A DNA stretch of 64,000 nt from Bradyrhizobium sp. Tv2a-2 (GCF_000472425.1 NZ_AXAI01000008.1:124001-188000), one strand, 5' to 3'. Shown: positions 41,120 to 49,478, numbered from the stretch's first letter. Made by a program: numbers and translations. Notes: generated from the sequence alone by a model not told the origin.

Positions 41120-41149
41120 GGTCTCCTTACGTATTGGGTCTGCGAACCC
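41120..41149 (-). repeat. Start box (one mismatch) and hairpin, 79-aa gene
   Basis: Box 41120-41129 reads TAAGGAGACC. Hairpin 41136-41149, stem GGGT/ACCC. Confidence 0.8.
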
Positions 41150-41633
41150 GGTTGAAGTGGTCGAGCCACTCACGGAGTTGGTGGCGTTGCTCGCCGATGC
41201 CTCCGTGGGTGCGGGTGATGTCGGCATCGGCCGCGATCCAGCCTTCTTGCTGGAAATGGCCGATGTAGTGGTCGAGCACCCGGCGATATTCCGATCCCGC
41301 CGCCACCAGGATGCGCCGCCGAGCGGGGCGCATCTGTTGCTGGTGCGAGAGGGGCATGAATGTGTCGGATGCCTTGGTGAGGCCGCGCCGCTCCATGAAG
41401 GTGTCGGCGCGGCCCGGCGTCAGCCGCTGTTCGTACGGCTGTATCCACCGCTGGGCTTCAATGAAGCCGTACTCGGCTGAGAGGACGTAGACATCCGTCC
41501 AGTCGAACGCGCCGCGGTGCGTCTTGAGCGTGAGCCACATCGGCCCTTGGTAGAGCCGATGTGGTGGGCCTGGGTCTTTGCTCTTGGTGGCGCTACAGGC
41601 CATGAAGATGGCGGCGTCGCTATAGCGCCGCAT
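41127..41633 (-). CDS. DUF6884-like protein
   Basis: 168 aa. FMACSATKSKDPGPPHRLYQ, then LSAEYGFIEAQRWIQPYEQR, matches the DUF6884 pattern of phage and prophage proteins (structurally near YaaA-like folds, as I recall). Its end overlaps the box of the next gene. Function unknown. Confidence 0.7.
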   Translation of the reverse strand: MRRYSDAAIFMACSATKSKDPGPPHRLYQGPMWLTLKTHRGAFDWTDVYVLSAEYGFIEAQRWIQPYEQRLTPGRADTFMERRGLTKASDTFMPLSHQQQMRPARRRILVAAGSEYRRVLDHYIGHFQQEGWIAADADITRTHGGIGEQRHQLREWLDHFNRVRRPNT

Positions 41634-43425
41634 CGATCACGACCAGGGCGGTGTTGACCATCGTGCCGGACTCCTTGAACGTGCCGGCAGGAAGGTCACG
41701 CCACTCGACCGCGATCGGCTGAAGCTTGGCGCGCTGGCGCGGACCGTTGGCGCAGATCGCCACGATCCGGCCGCCCGGCCTTAACAAGGTCCGCGCGTGC
41801 TCGATGTGGCGGATGTCTGCGCCGTTCTCGAATGGCGGGTTCATCACGATGCGGTCGAACTTCGCATCCTGCGTGCAGCCTGCCATGTCGAGAAAGTCCG
41901 CATTGACGACGGTCACGCCCGGGAAGCGTTGCGCCAGACCCTGCGCCAGCTGCGGATTGATCTCGACGGCGACCGCGCTCAGGCAGCCATCGACTGATCG
42001 GCGGGCGACATCAAGCAGCATGCCAGTGCCGGCGCTTGGCTCCAGCAAACGATGACCATCCTGCAAGTCGGCCAGCTCCGCCACCTCTTCAGCCAGCGAC
42101 GCTGGCGTCGGGAACAGTTGCGGAGCGGTAACGACCTGCACGCCGCCATTACGGAGAGTATCTGCCATGGCTTCGAACGACGAGGCTTCCGGCTTTTCCG
42201 TTTGCTCGGTGCGAGGCGGGCGGGCGACGAACTCCCGCACGAACTCGGCGGGCTCGGTCTTTTTCGGTTCCTGGTGTGCCTTGCTGTCGGTCAGGAACAC
42301 GCTCACAAGGCTGTGCTTGATCATGGCCGTCCGGAAGCGGTGCAGCTTGTCCGACCCCAATCGCACGCCGCGATAGTCGTTATTGATCTTGGCGTATTCC
42401 GCCTTTGTCATCTCGACCTGGGGGTAGGTGATCGTGCGGCCCCGGTCGTACTGGTTCTCCGTCGTGATGGCGCCGCCGGTTGCGCGGTAGTTGAGAAGCG
42501 GCATCAATTCCCGACGAGGCTTTGGCGCCAGCAGCTGGGTTGCGCCCTGTTCCTCAAGCATGGCGCGTTCGTAGGCCAAGCGGTTGTCGTAATGTTCGAT
42601 CCAGCGGTCGCACTGCTCGATCGATCGCGGGTAAACCCGCTTTGCATGCTCGACGACCTCGGCCACGGTGCGCGGCGCGTAGAGGTTGGGGTAGCGGTTT
42701 GTCAGTCCGTCAGATGCTGTCGGACGCTGATCGAAATCCGGCTTGTCTCCTTCCTTGCGTGGCAGATGAAGCCAACAGCGATCTGCGATGGCGATCGCAA
42801 TTTTCATTTGCTTGTCGGCATCCGCCTCACCCCCGCAAGCGGTCCAGAGCTTAAGCCACATTTCGGACTCAGCCTTGCTGCGCTCGCTCTTGCGCTTGTC
42901 GGCTTCAATGGTCTTGATGCGACGCGCGCGCACCTCCGGCAGTTCCTTGTACTTGGCATGCCGGACGGCGCCAGCGGCGCGCGCCGTCCAATATTGCGAG
43001 GTGCGCCACATCTTGACGGCCTTGCGCATGCCGTTCTCGATCCGCTCCGCATCCCTGCGTGCGTGCTTCTCGGAATGGTGACCCACGAGGATGGGTTGGC
43101 CAAGCGGGATATTGTCCGCGATCGCATCGACGGTGGCCTTTGCGCGATTGGCGTCGGCCATCCGCTTGTCGCTATAGTCCTCGAAGCGCTCTGCGCGCTC
43201 CTCGGCGCGGTCGATCAAGCTTGTGTCCTCGTCTCCGATCTCCTCGCAGAGTTCGGTCAACAGGTCCTCACGATCCGGCGTCCACATGGGCGCAACGAAT
43301 AGCTCTTGCTTCGGCGCCCACTTGAAGCCGGCGGCTTTCACGCGGGCATAGGTCTCGGCGTCGAGACGGGTCGAGGCATAGAGGCGGAGCTTGTTGTCGT
43401 CGGGGGAATAGGTGGCATTCATCAT
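41620..43425 (-). CDS. DUF3560 - DNA methyltransferase fusion
   Basis: 601 aa. Residues 45-230 carry the DUF3560 pattern (AERAERFEDYSDKRMADANR, PLGQPILVGHHSEKHARRDA). The C-terminal domain is an amino-methyltransferase with SAM-binding motif I LLEPSAGTGMLLD and catalytic NPPF (RIVMNPPFENGADIRHIEH). DUF3560-methyltransferase proteins occur on phages and plasmids and are often linked to anti-restriction; that role is inferred. Frame beyond the N-terminal ATG at 43425 is a shadow. Confidence 0.8.
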   Translation of the reverse strand: MMNATYSPDDNKLRLYASTRLDAETYARVKAAGFKWAPKQELFVAPMWTPDREDLLTELCEEIGDEDTSLIDRAEERAERFEDYSDKRMADANRAKATVDAIADNIPLGQPILVGHHSEKHARRDAERIENGMRKAVKMWRTSQYWTARAAGAVRHAKYKELPEVRARRIKTIEADKRKSERSKAESEMWLKLWTACGGEADADKQMKIAIAIADRCWLHLPRKEGDKPDFDQRPTASDGLTNRYPNLYAPRTVAEVVEHAKRVYPRSIEQCDRWIEHYDNRLAYERAMLEEQGATQLLAPKPRRELMPLLNYRATGGAITTENQYDRGRTITYPQVEMTKAEYAKINNDYRGVRLGSDKLHRFRTAMIKHSLVSVFLTDSKAHQEPKKTEPAEFVREFVARPPRTEQTEKPEASSFEAMADTLRNGGVQVVTAPQLFPTPASLAEEVAELADLQDGHRLLEPSAGTGMLLDVARRSVDGCLSAVAVEINPQLAQGLAQRFPGVTVVNADFLDMAGCTQDAKFDRIVMNPPFENGADIRHIEHARTLLRPGGRIVAICANGPRQRAKLQPIAVEWRDLPAGTFKESGTMVNTALVVIDAAL

Positions 43426-43430
43426 TGATT

Positions 43431-43461
43431 GGTCTCCTTGAGTTATCCCGCTGCGAACGGG
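43431..43461 (-). repeat. Start box and hairpin, methyltransferase gene
   Basis: Box 43431-43440. Hairpin 43447-43461, stem CCCG/CGGG. Confidence 0.9.
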
Positions 43462-43466
43462 GGTGG

Positions 43467-43844
43467 TTAGGCAGTGAGGAAGGTCAGGCCCTTGTCGAGC
43501 GCTCCAACGAAGTCGGTCAGCGTGTACTTGATCGTGGTCGCCTTCTGCCGATGGAATTGATTGATGGAGCCGACGACACAGAACTCGTCGGGGTAGGTCG
43601 CATCGGACCTGCTGCTTGTGTGCCAGTGGCCGAGATAGGCGCCGATCTTCTCGGAACCGTCGAAGTGCATCATGCACTGGTATGGTCCGCAGATCAGTTC
43701 GAGGCCGATCTCGCGAGGGCCGTTGAACTCATGCAGCTCGATGGTCGCGCCGTGCTTGTCGGCGATGGTGCGAACGGCGTCGAGACACTGCTGGCGTCCC
43801 TTCTTCGTGGCGCACAGGCGGTCGTACTCATTGTGTCGTGACAT
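43467..43844 (-). CDS. Hypothetical protein
   Basis: 125 aa, MSRHNEYDRLCATKKGRQQC start. Cys and aromatic residues in short strands. No family recognised. Confidence 0.6.
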   Translation of the reverse strand: MSRHNEYDRLCATKKGRQQCLDAVRTIADKHGATIELHEFNGPREIGLELICGPYQCMMHFDGSEKIGAYLGHWHTSSRSDATYPDEFCVVGSINQFHRQKATTIKYTLTDFVGALDKGLTFLTA

Positions 43845-43848
43845 TGGT

Positions 43849-43892
43849 GGTCTCCTTGCGATGGTGGGGCGCGGCCGCTGCGAACGGCCGCG
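43849..43892 (-). repeat. Start box and hairpin, 125-aa gene
   Basis: Box 43849-43858. Hairpin 43870-43892 with an 8-bp stem CGCGGCCG/CGGCCGCG. Confidence 0.9.
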
Positions 43893-43902
43893 CGTTGAGG
43901 GA

Positions 43903-44514
43903 TCAGCAGGTTGCGAAGTACTCTTCCGGATTGGCGATGCTGTAGATTCTGGTCTCATCGTTATTCCACGCCACCGTGATTGTGGCGCTGGCTATCTCCT
44001 CGACCTTGCCGGTCTGACGATAATGGTTTGGTGAGATCCCCTTCCAGCGCCAGACCTTGCTGTCCTTGCTGATGAACTGCTTCCACCCGCTGCCGACGTA
44101 CCTGCCATCGTAGAGGCGCTCCAGATAGGCGCAGACGAGAGGGGTGATGTCGGTGAAGGCTTTCGAGAGATCATCAGCCGACAGATCGCCGCTCGCGACA
44201 TCCTCGGCATCAACGCAGAGGCCATAGATTTCGCTCGCCGGGACCGGGTAGTCCTTGATGTCGCTATCCTCGGCATAATCGCCGATGATAGCGACGCGAT
44301 CGCCGCCCCAGCGACCGACGATGTCGTCGGGATCATTTTCACCGAAATCGCCGCCGCCGCGCCCGTTAGACACGGCAAGCAGGATGGTGAGCGCATCCTG
44401 TATGCCGCCGGGGCCGCCGTTGAGTTGCTCCCAGAGCTTGAGCCCGTTGCCAAGATCGTGCGGCATGAGAAACTCGCGCTTCGTGAGGTTTACAGTCTTA
44501 TGGTACTGACCCAT
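43903..44514 (-). CDS. Conserved phage protein
   Basis: 203 aa. MGQYHKTVNLTKREFLMPHD is a widespread phage N-terminus. Gly/Asp-rich loop (GRGGGDFGENDPDD) in the middle. Function unknown. Confidence 0.65.
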   Translation of the reverse strand: MGQYHKTVNLTKREFLMPHDLGNGLKLWEQLNGGPGGIQDALTILLAVSNGRGGGDFGENDPDDIVGRWGGDRVAIIGDYAEDSDIKDYPVPASEIYGLCVDAEDVASGDLSADDLSKAFTDITPLVCAYLERLYDGRYVGSGWKQFISKDSKVWRWKGISPNHYRQTGKVEEIASATITVAWNNDETRIYSIANPEEYFATC

Positions 44515-44518
44515 GGTT

Positions 44519-44551
44519 GGTCTCCTTGGTGTGATCCCGGCTGCGACCGGG
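44519..44551 (-). repeat. Start box and hairpin, 203-aa gene
   Basis: Box 44519-44528. Hairpin 44536-44551, stem CCCGG/CCGGG with a 6-base loop. Confidence 0.85.
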
Positions 44552-44569
44552 GAGGGGGAGTGAAACCAC

Positions 44570-44592
44570 GCGACGGCCTGCGAAACCGTCGC
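44570..44592 (-). repeat. Extra hairpin without box or gene
   Basis: Stem GCGACGG/CCGTCGC, loop containing CTGCGAA. It follows the previous hairpin by 18 bases with no box or coding frame between. Looks like the remnant of a deleted cassette. Confidence 0.75.
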
Positions 44593-44600
44593 GCGGGTGA

Positions 44601-44870
44601 TCAGAAGTAGCAGTGACGGAAAACCAGGTTCCCGTCAGTTGAGGTGATGTAACCGCGCACACGGCGGCCACGGTGGTTGCAGTAGGCGGGGATCGAGAAG
44701 TAGGTGTCGGCCTCGCCGGTCACGAAAGCGGTGACACGCATGTCACCGGCAATCGACTCCCATTGGCAGTTCTCGATCTTGGCGAGGGAGGGACCGCCGA
44801 TCCAGTCGGCGTACCAGACGGTGGCGCCGTCTGACTGGCTCTCGGAGCGATCACAGCGGACGCGGACCAT
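44601..44870 (-). CDS. Small hypothetical protein
   Basis: 89 aa with scattered Cys (DRSESQ, ENCQWES, FRHCYF end). No box; start within 2 bases of the upstream stop. Function unknown. Confidence 0.55.
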   Translation of the reverse strand: MVRVRCDRSESQSDGATVWYADWIGGPSLAKIENCQWESIAGDMRVTAFVTGEADTYFSIPAYCNHRGRRVRGYITSTDGNLVFRHCYF

Positions 44871-44871
44871 G

Positions 44872-45123
44872 TCACGCCTCCTTCCGCATCGACTGCGTGA
44901 TCATGTGCAGCATCTCGTCCTCGGTCACGCCGAGGCGCGAGTTCATGTGGCGGACGAAGGCCTCGACCGAGAGGCCGGACGACGCGATGGTCGGCAGCGA
45001 GCCGTCGTCGAGATCGGTCGTGTAGTAGCCGGTCTCGCCGCGCTTGACGATGCCGATGCGCTCGCCGCGCTCGGCGGCGGGGACGACGATGTAGCAGAGG
45101 GGCGGGTTCATTTTGACGGTCAT
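44872..45123 (-). CDS. Hypothetical protein
   Basis: 83 aa. MTVKMNPPLCYIVVPAAERG start; strand-rich then a helical end (EDEMLHMITQSMRK). Function unknown. Confidence 0.55.
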   Translation of the reverse strand: MTVKMNPPLCYIVVPAAERGERIGIVKRGETGYYTTDLDDGSLPTIASSGLSVEAFVRHMNSRLGVTEDEMLHMITQSMRKEA

Positions 45124-45126
45124 GGG

Positions 45127-45720
45127 TCAGGCCTCCAGACGCCAGAAGGCGTCGCTGTTGATCGATGGGGCGGGATACATGTCGGGGCGCGAGGCCTCGA
45201 CTTCGGCGGCGAATGCATCGTTGAGGCGAGCGTTGATCTCGTCCGCCAATTCGTCGGCGACCTCGACGTGATAGTCGTGGCAATCGCTCTCGATGCCCCA
45301 GAGCGACTCCTGCTCGTCGCTCTTGACCTCCTCGATGATGATGCCGACGTAGGACCAGTCATCGTTGAGCCAGCCGGCGAGGTATTGAAAGTCCTGCTCG
45401 ACGGCCTCACGGACGATCTGCTTGCGTGAGGGCTTGCGACCGAGCTTGCGTTCCAGCTTGGCAAGGTCTTTCTCGCCAAGGCCCCAGCCGTCGCGCTTGG
45501 CGATGCGTGTCGCCTCCGCGAAATCGTAGAAGTAGGCGCCCCAGCGGGTGCGATGCAGGAGGCGCTCGCCCGGGGACTTGGCGTCGCCATAGTGATCCTC
45601 GCGCACCGGGCCATGGCAATCGTGCTCCTTCCATGGCGGCCCCATGCTATCATCGTGCACGGTCTTGAAGCGAAACTTGCGCCCGCCTCGTTCGAACACG
45701 TCTCCATCGAATAGGTTCAT
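45127..45720 (-). CDS. Hypothetical protein
   Basis: 197 aa from the ATG at 45720, MNLFDGDVFERGGRKFRFKT, acidic and aromatic, with a helical tail. No family recognised. Confidence 0.6.
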   Translation of the reverse strand: MNLFDGDVFERGGRKFRFKTVHDDSMGPPWKEHDCHGPVREDHYGDAKSPGERLLHRTRWGAYFYDFAEATRIAKRDGWGLGEKDLAKLERKLGRKPSRKQIVREAVEQDFQYLAGWLNDDWSYVGIIIEEVKSDEQESLWGIESDCHDYHVEVADELADEINARLNDAFAAEVEASRPDMYPAPSINSDAFWRLEA

Positions 45721-45724
45721 GATT

Positions 45725-45776
45725 GGTCTCCTTGGTGGTGGGTGAAACCGCATCGCCGGCTCTGCGAAAGCCGGCG
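45725..45776 (-). repeat. Start box and hairpin, 197-aa gene
   Basis: Box 45725-45734. Hairpin 45754-45776, stem CGCCGGCT/AGCCGGCG. Confidence 0.9.
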
Positions 45777-45790
45777 CGCGGGGCGGTTCC

Positions 45791-46099
45791 TTATGCGACC
45801 TCCTTGACGTTCTCGGCGGTGCGGCCTGAGACGGTCACCTTGGTAACCGGCGTCTTGGTGGTGTTGGCCTTGATGAACTGGCGCGAGAGCTTGGCTCGCG
45901 CCGCCTTCATGTCCAGCTTGGACTGCTCGTACTCGCTCACGGTGGCGCGGTAGAAATCGCCCTCGTAACTGCCGGCGCCCATGGCCTTGATCTGCTCGTA
46001 GATCGGCTCGGCCTTGAGCTTGAGATCGGCGATCTGGGCCTGGATCAGGCCGTACTCGTCGATTAGGGGTCCGATGTTGGATTTGGGCATGGGCATCAC
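45791..46099 (-). CDS. Coiled-coil hypothetical protein
   Basis: 102 aa. A long helix (IQAQIADLKLKAEPIYEQIK) with coiled-coil periodicity; a start two residues downstream is possible. Function unknown. Confidence 0.55.
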   Translation of the reverse strand: MMPMPKSNIGPLIDEYGLIQAQIADLKLKAEPIYEQIKAMGAGSYEGDFYRATVSEYEQSKLDMKAARAKLSRQFIKANTTKTPVTKVTVSGRTAENVKEVA

Positions 46100-46299
46100 A
46101 CCTCCGCCTCGAAGTGCATCTCGGACAGGCGGATCGCTGTTGCGAAGTCGCCCGCCGGAACGGCATGACGCAGGTCCGTCAGGAGATCGGTCAGGACCTG
46201 AGACAGCGGCGCGCCGTCATCTCGTGTCTCGACACCGGGGATGCGCTCATAGGCTGCGAGCACGGCATTGCCGTTCCGCATGCGGTCGTGGTTCGACAT
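46096..46299 (-). CDS. Small hypothetical protein
   Basis: 67 aa from the ATG at 46299, MSNHDRMRNGNAVLAAYERI. Helical with an Ala-rich centre. Function unknown. Confidence 0.55.
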   Translation of the reverse strand: MSNHDRMRNGNAVLAAYERIPGVETRDDGAPLSQVLTDLLTDLRHAVPAGDFATAIRLSEMHFEAEV

Positions 46300-46306
46300 G
46301 ATGGTT

Positions 46307-46349
46307 GGTCTCCTTGGATCGGGGAATAGCCCGCGCTGCGAACGCGGGC
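46307..46349 (-). repeat. Start box and hairpin, 67-aa gene
   Basis: Box 46307-46316. Hairpin 46329-46349, stem GCCCGCG/CGCGGGC. Confidence 0.9.
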
Positions 46350-46363
46350 CGGTTGAGGAATTG

Positions 46364-47065
46364 CTACTCCGCCGCCTGGGCGATCGGCTCACGCCGCACG
46401 AACCAGCTCGGCAGGTGTGGCGTCTCCTTCTGCTTGAAGTCGACGGGCATCAGGATGCCGAAGGCGAAGTCGCAAGCCGGGAACAGGATCAGCGCAGGCG
46501 ATGTCTCCGGCTTGTGCTCGGCGGAGCAGAGGATGCGCAATGCGTCCTTGCGGTCGCGGTTGTAATCAACCCGCGGCGGCTTCCAGCCGGTGTGCAGAGC
46601 AAGCTCGCGCGCCATCTGGGTGAAGGAAGCGAGGTGCTCGGCCTGGAACGCCGGGGCCCCGACATCTTTGAAAGCCAGCGGCACCACGCGCCGGTAGTCG
46701 GGATAGGTGCCATCGACCCGCACGCCGTCCACGACGGCTACCCGCTTGAAGCTGGTCTCGGCCGCAGGGTCGTCGCCCTCATACAGCGTGGCCGAGTTCT
46801 CGCCGGTGCCGATCTGGACCACGCGATAGAAGCCGGGCTTGCTCTTGCACTGCTTGAGCATATCGCCGAGGTTGACGATGGCCTTCTCGTCGGCCTTGCC
46901 GTGCTCGTCGTGGATCGAGACGAGGCGGGTGCCGTCGGTGGCGGTCAGGGTGACGCCGCGCCACGGGTGCGGCTCGACGAACACGCCTTGCAGGTAGTAG
47001 CGGGTCTCCTCACCGGAGGCGCAGGCGAAGGCGATACGAAACAGGTTCGCATTGAAGCGTAGCAT
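46364..47065 (-). CDS. DNA polymerase III beta-clamp-like protein
   Basis: 233 aa. RYYLQGVFVEPHPWRGVTLT then ATDGTRLVSIHDEHG and GTYPDYRRVVP match the repeated domain of sliding clamps, where V-A-T-D-G-H-R-L is the hallmark. At 233 aa it is shorter than a host clamp (about 370 aa, three domains) and may have two. A phage clamp would tether a polymerase or repair enzyme. No phage polymerase gene is seen here. Confidence 0.7.
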   Translation of the reverse strand: MLRFNANLFRIAFACASGEETRYYLQGVFVEPHPWRGVTLTATDGTRLVSIHDEHGKADEKAIVNLGDMLKQCKSKPGFYRVVQIGTGENSATLYEGDDPAAETSFKRVAVVDGVRVDGTYPDYRRVVPLAFKDVGAPAFQAEHLASFTQMARELALHTGWKPPRVDYNRDRKDALRILCSAEHKPETSPALILFPACDFAFGILMPVDFKQKETPHLPSWFVRREPIAQAAE

Positions 47066-47068
47066 GGT

Positions 47069-47099
47069 GGTCTCCTTGTGATCCGCTCTGCGAAAGCGG
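47069..47099 (-). repeat. Start box and hairpin, clamp-like gene
   Basis: Box 47069-47078. Hairpin 47083-47099, stem CCGCT/AGCGG. Confidence 0.9.
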
Positions 47100-47107
47100 T
47101 GGTTTGG

Positions 47108-47428
47108 TCAGGCTGGGATGCAGATGAAGGAAGCCTCGCGGGCGACCTGCTGTCGCCTCGCGGTCTCCATGATGGACTGGCAGATGCGACACGTTCTGGT
47201 GCCGCGTGATGAGACGTAGGTGTTCTTGGTGGTGCGCCTGTGGCCTCGCTTGCAGTGAGTATCGAGGCGAGGACGGCCACCGGGTCGCCCAGTCTTGGGT
47301 CGCTTCTCCCGCTTTGCCGCAAGCCGGCAGGGGCGGGAGCAATAGATCATGTGGCCGCGATGCCCGTCGTTCGCGAACGAGAATGGCTTCTGGCATATGC
47401 GGCAAGTGCGAGTGACGACGACAGGCAT
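47108..47428 (-). CDS. Zinc-binding HNH-like small protein
   Basis: 106 aa. Knuckles CRICQKP, CSRPC and a C-x2-C near the end (CRICQS) around a basic helix. Same general type as the double zinc-knuckle protein at 27618. Probably nucleic-acid binding. Confidence 0.6.
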   Translation of the reverse strand: MPVVVTRTCRICQKPFSFANDGHRGHMIYCSRPCRLAAKREKRPKTGRPGGRPRLDTHCKRGHRRTTKNTYVSSRGTRTCRICQSIMETARRQQVAREASFICIPA

Positions 47429-47431
47429 GGT

Positions 47432-47695
47432 CTATCCGGTGATCCAGTTGAAGAAAGCGGTTCCGACGATGATGCCGAGGGCGACGTGCCCGACGGCAAA
47501 GCAGATTGCCTCGATCGGAGAGGTGGAGATGGTCTGGTCAAGCCAGAGGCGAATGCCGATCGGCTCGGGATCGCGCGCCAGCGATTGCGGGGGCAGGGGA
47601 TAGAGCCGGTGATCCTCGGCGGGGCGCGCGGGGAAGGGGTACTTGCTGGTCAGGACGATGTCACCGTCGATGACGGTATAGGCGTGATGCTTCAT
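47432..47695 (-). CDS. Protein with C-terminal membrane helix
   Basis: 87 aa from the ATG at 47695. Ends in FAVGHVALGIIVGTAFFNWI, one transmembrane helix. Start supported by a box at 47700-47709. Confidence 0.6.
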   Translation of the reverse strand: MKHHAYTVIDGDIVLTSKYPFPARPAEDHRLYPLPPQSLARDPEPIGIRLWLDQTISTSPIEAICFAVGHVALGIIVGTAFFNWITG

Positions 47696-47699
47696 TGGT

Positions 47700-47735
47700 G
47701 GTCTCCTTGGAATGGGGCCCGCACTGCGAATGCGG
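47700..47735 (-). repeat. Start box and hairpin, 87-aa gene
   Basis: Box 47700-47709. Hairpin 47719-47735, stem CCGCA/TGCGG. Confidence 0.9.
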
Positions 47736-47742
47736 TGTTGGA

Positions 47743-48039
47743 TCAGAGCTTGATGGCTGGCGGCTTGCCGGAGCCGAGGGCGATGCCGGCCATCGCCGCC
47801 CGGAACACGTCGCCGCACGCCTGTTCGGATGCACGGACAGCCGAGTTGAGCGCCTCGTTGCGGCCCTCTTCGACCATCTTGCGGGCGGCATCGAGCTGGT
47901 TTGCGTAGTTGAACAACTGCTCCGCCACGCGCTCGTTGCCGGTGATGTCGAAGGCGCGGGCGAGGATGTTGAGCTCGCCCGCGATCCAGTTGAGCATCTT
48001 CGGGCCGTCAGTGAGCTTGTCGAGCGATTGAGTATCCAT
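47743..48039 (-). CDS. Small helical protein
   Basis: 98 aa. MDTQSLDKLTDGPKMLNWIA start, then VAEQLFNYANQLDAARKMVE, helical with a short Gly/Ser end. Function unknown. Confidence 0.6.
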   Translation of the reverse strand: MDTQSLDKLTDGPKMLNWIAGELNILARAFDITGNERVAEQLFNYANQLDAARKMVEEGRNEALNSAVRASEQACGDVFRAAMAGIALGSGKPPAIKL

Positions 48040-48049
48040 GGGGTTTCTC

Positions 48050-48337
48050 CTAGTCGTCTTCGTAGGTTGGAAGATCCGCGACCGCGTCGGCGGCGCCATC
48101 GAACAGGATGTAGGCGGCGCCGTTCTCTCGTGCGTAGGTGAAACAGGCGAACAGGTCGTCGGGGAAGGAGTTGTCGCCGTTCTCCTCGTCGCAGTACAGG
48201 AACCACCCGTACGGCGTCTGAGCGACCCAGTGAGAGAGGTTGTCCTGGCCGTCGAGACTGTCGAGCCACTCGCGTGTCGATGGCTTGAGGTGCGCCGTCG
48301 ACAAATCCATGAAGGACTGGAGGTTCGGATGTGACAT
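48050..48337 (-). CDS. DUF5983-like protein
   Basis: 95 aa. MSHPNLQSFMDLSTAHLKPS then WLDSLDGQDNLSHWVAQTPY and YGWFLYCDEENGDN resemble DUF5983 of phage and plasmid proteins. Function unknown. Confidence 0.6.
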   Translation of the reverse strand: MSHPNLQSFMDLSTAHLKPSTREWLDSLDGQDNLSHWVAQTPYGWFLYCDEENGDNSFPDDLFACFTYARENGAAYILFDGAADAVADLPTYEDD

Positions 48338-48349
48338 CGATACCTCCCC

Positions 48350-48826
48350 TCAGTACCCACTGGCCATCTGGAACGCTTCGTCCTTGGTCTTGCCGGCGGC
48401 GATGTGCTCGTCGTATGAGCGCTGCCATTTGATCCAGTGGCGAAGCTCGTCGGCACGCTCGGCCTTGAGGCCGGACTTTGCTATATGGTCCTCGTCGCTG
48501 CCCGCCCGATTCCACGCGTTCTGCGCGACGCTGTAGCGAGCCTCGGCAATTGCCTGCGCCAAGGTGCCGTTCATGACGCATGTGGGGTACAGGTGCTTGC
48601 CGTGCTCGCCATTGATGAGGTCGGGCCCGATGGTGCGGTAGGCGACATCGCCGCTCGGCATCTGGAATGCGATCAGGACGTAACCGAACCTGATCTCCAT
48701 GTGCGGATCGCCCGCGCCGCACCAGTAATCGATACGGTGCTTGAGGTCGGCTTTCGCCTCGGTCGTGTTCGGTCCGTATCCGGGGACGCGGCCTTGGGAC
48801 ACGGCGACGGTCTTGGGTTTGGGCAT
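48350..48826 (-). CDS. Hypothetical protein
   Basis: 158 aa, MPKPKTVAVSQGRVPGYGPN start. Mixed helical and strand, ending in an acidic stretch. The ribosome site CAAGGAACC is a diverged start box. Function unknown. Confidence 0.6.
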   Translation of the reverse strand: MPKPKTVAVSQGRVPGYGPNTTEAKADLKHRIDYWCGAGDPHMEIRFGYVLIAFQMPSGDVAYRTIGPDLINGEHGKHLYPTCVMNGTLAQAIAEARYSVAQNAWNRAGSDEDHIAKSGLKAERADELRHWIKWQRSYDEHIAAGKTKDEAFQMASGY

Positions 48827-48860
48827 TGGATGGTTCCTTGAGTTGAAATGGGGAAATGGA

Positions 48861-49022
48861 TCAGTCGACTTCGAGAATGATCGGCTCTCGCGAGGCGGCG
48901 ACGCTGAGCTTGAACAGCTCGGCATCGCTGTAGCGGATGAAGCGTCGGCTGGTGGCCAGGACGTAGTGCGTGCCGCTCTTGGCGCGGCACAGCACCATGT
49001 AGACAGCGCTGGTCTTAGCCAT
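48861..49022 (-). CDS. Small hypothetical protein
   Basis: 53 aa, MAKTSAVYMVLCRAKSGTHY, beta-rich with a final acidic EVD. Overlaps the next start. Function unknown. Confidence 0.5.
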   Translation of the reverse strand: MAKTSAVYMVLCRAKSGTHYVLATSRRFIRYSDAELFKLSVAASREPIILEVD

Positions 49023-49239
49023 GGTAGTCGTCGTGGCAGGACTTGGAGCAGAACAGGCCGAGGTGATCGTCGCGGCGCCCGGCATCGTTCTCGATGTAGT
49101 AGCCGTTCAGGTAACGTCGGCCGGTCTTGGTCGCGCGGGTGCTGCCGCACCATTTGCAGGAGCCGATCGCATTCACATAGACGCGGAAGCTGTGCAGCTC
49201 CTGGCGCGCGAATGGGTCGCGGGAGATGAGGCGTGACAT
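49015..49239 (-). CDS. Zinc-ribbon small protein
   Basis: 74 aa. CKWCGS and C-x3-CHDDYHG give a likely zinc site. Overlaps neighbours at both ends. Confidence 0.6.
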   Translation of the reverse strand: MSRLISRDPFARQELHSFRVYVNAIGSCKWCGSTRATKTGRRYLNGYYIENDAGRRDDHLGLFCSKSCHDDYHG

Positions 49240-49478
49240 CAGAGCACCTCGTACTCTGAGATGTCATAGTAGCAGTGCGCCTCGCCGTATTCGTCGGCCA
49301 GCAACTCCACTGCCGCGGCCATCTCCTGCTCGGTTGAGACGAGTGGCCTCCCTTTGTCTTGTTGCATGATGTTGACGCACACCATGGCCTCGGCGACCGC
49401 CTTCTCGCGTGTGGCGCACACCTTGATGATGATTCCGGGCACCTCGTAGTGCTCGGCCTGCATGAGGTAAACTTTCAT
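49239..49478 (-). CDS. Small hypothetical protein
   Basis: 79 aa, MKVYLMQAEHYEVPGIIIKV. The opening resembles the MKxWVL proteins at 38514-39205. Acidic helical C-terminus. Function unknown. Confidence 0.55.
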   Translation of the reverse strand: MKVYLMQAEHYEVPGIIIKVCATREKAVAEAMVCVNIMQQDKGRPLVSTEQEMAAAVELLADEYGEAHCYYDISEYEVL

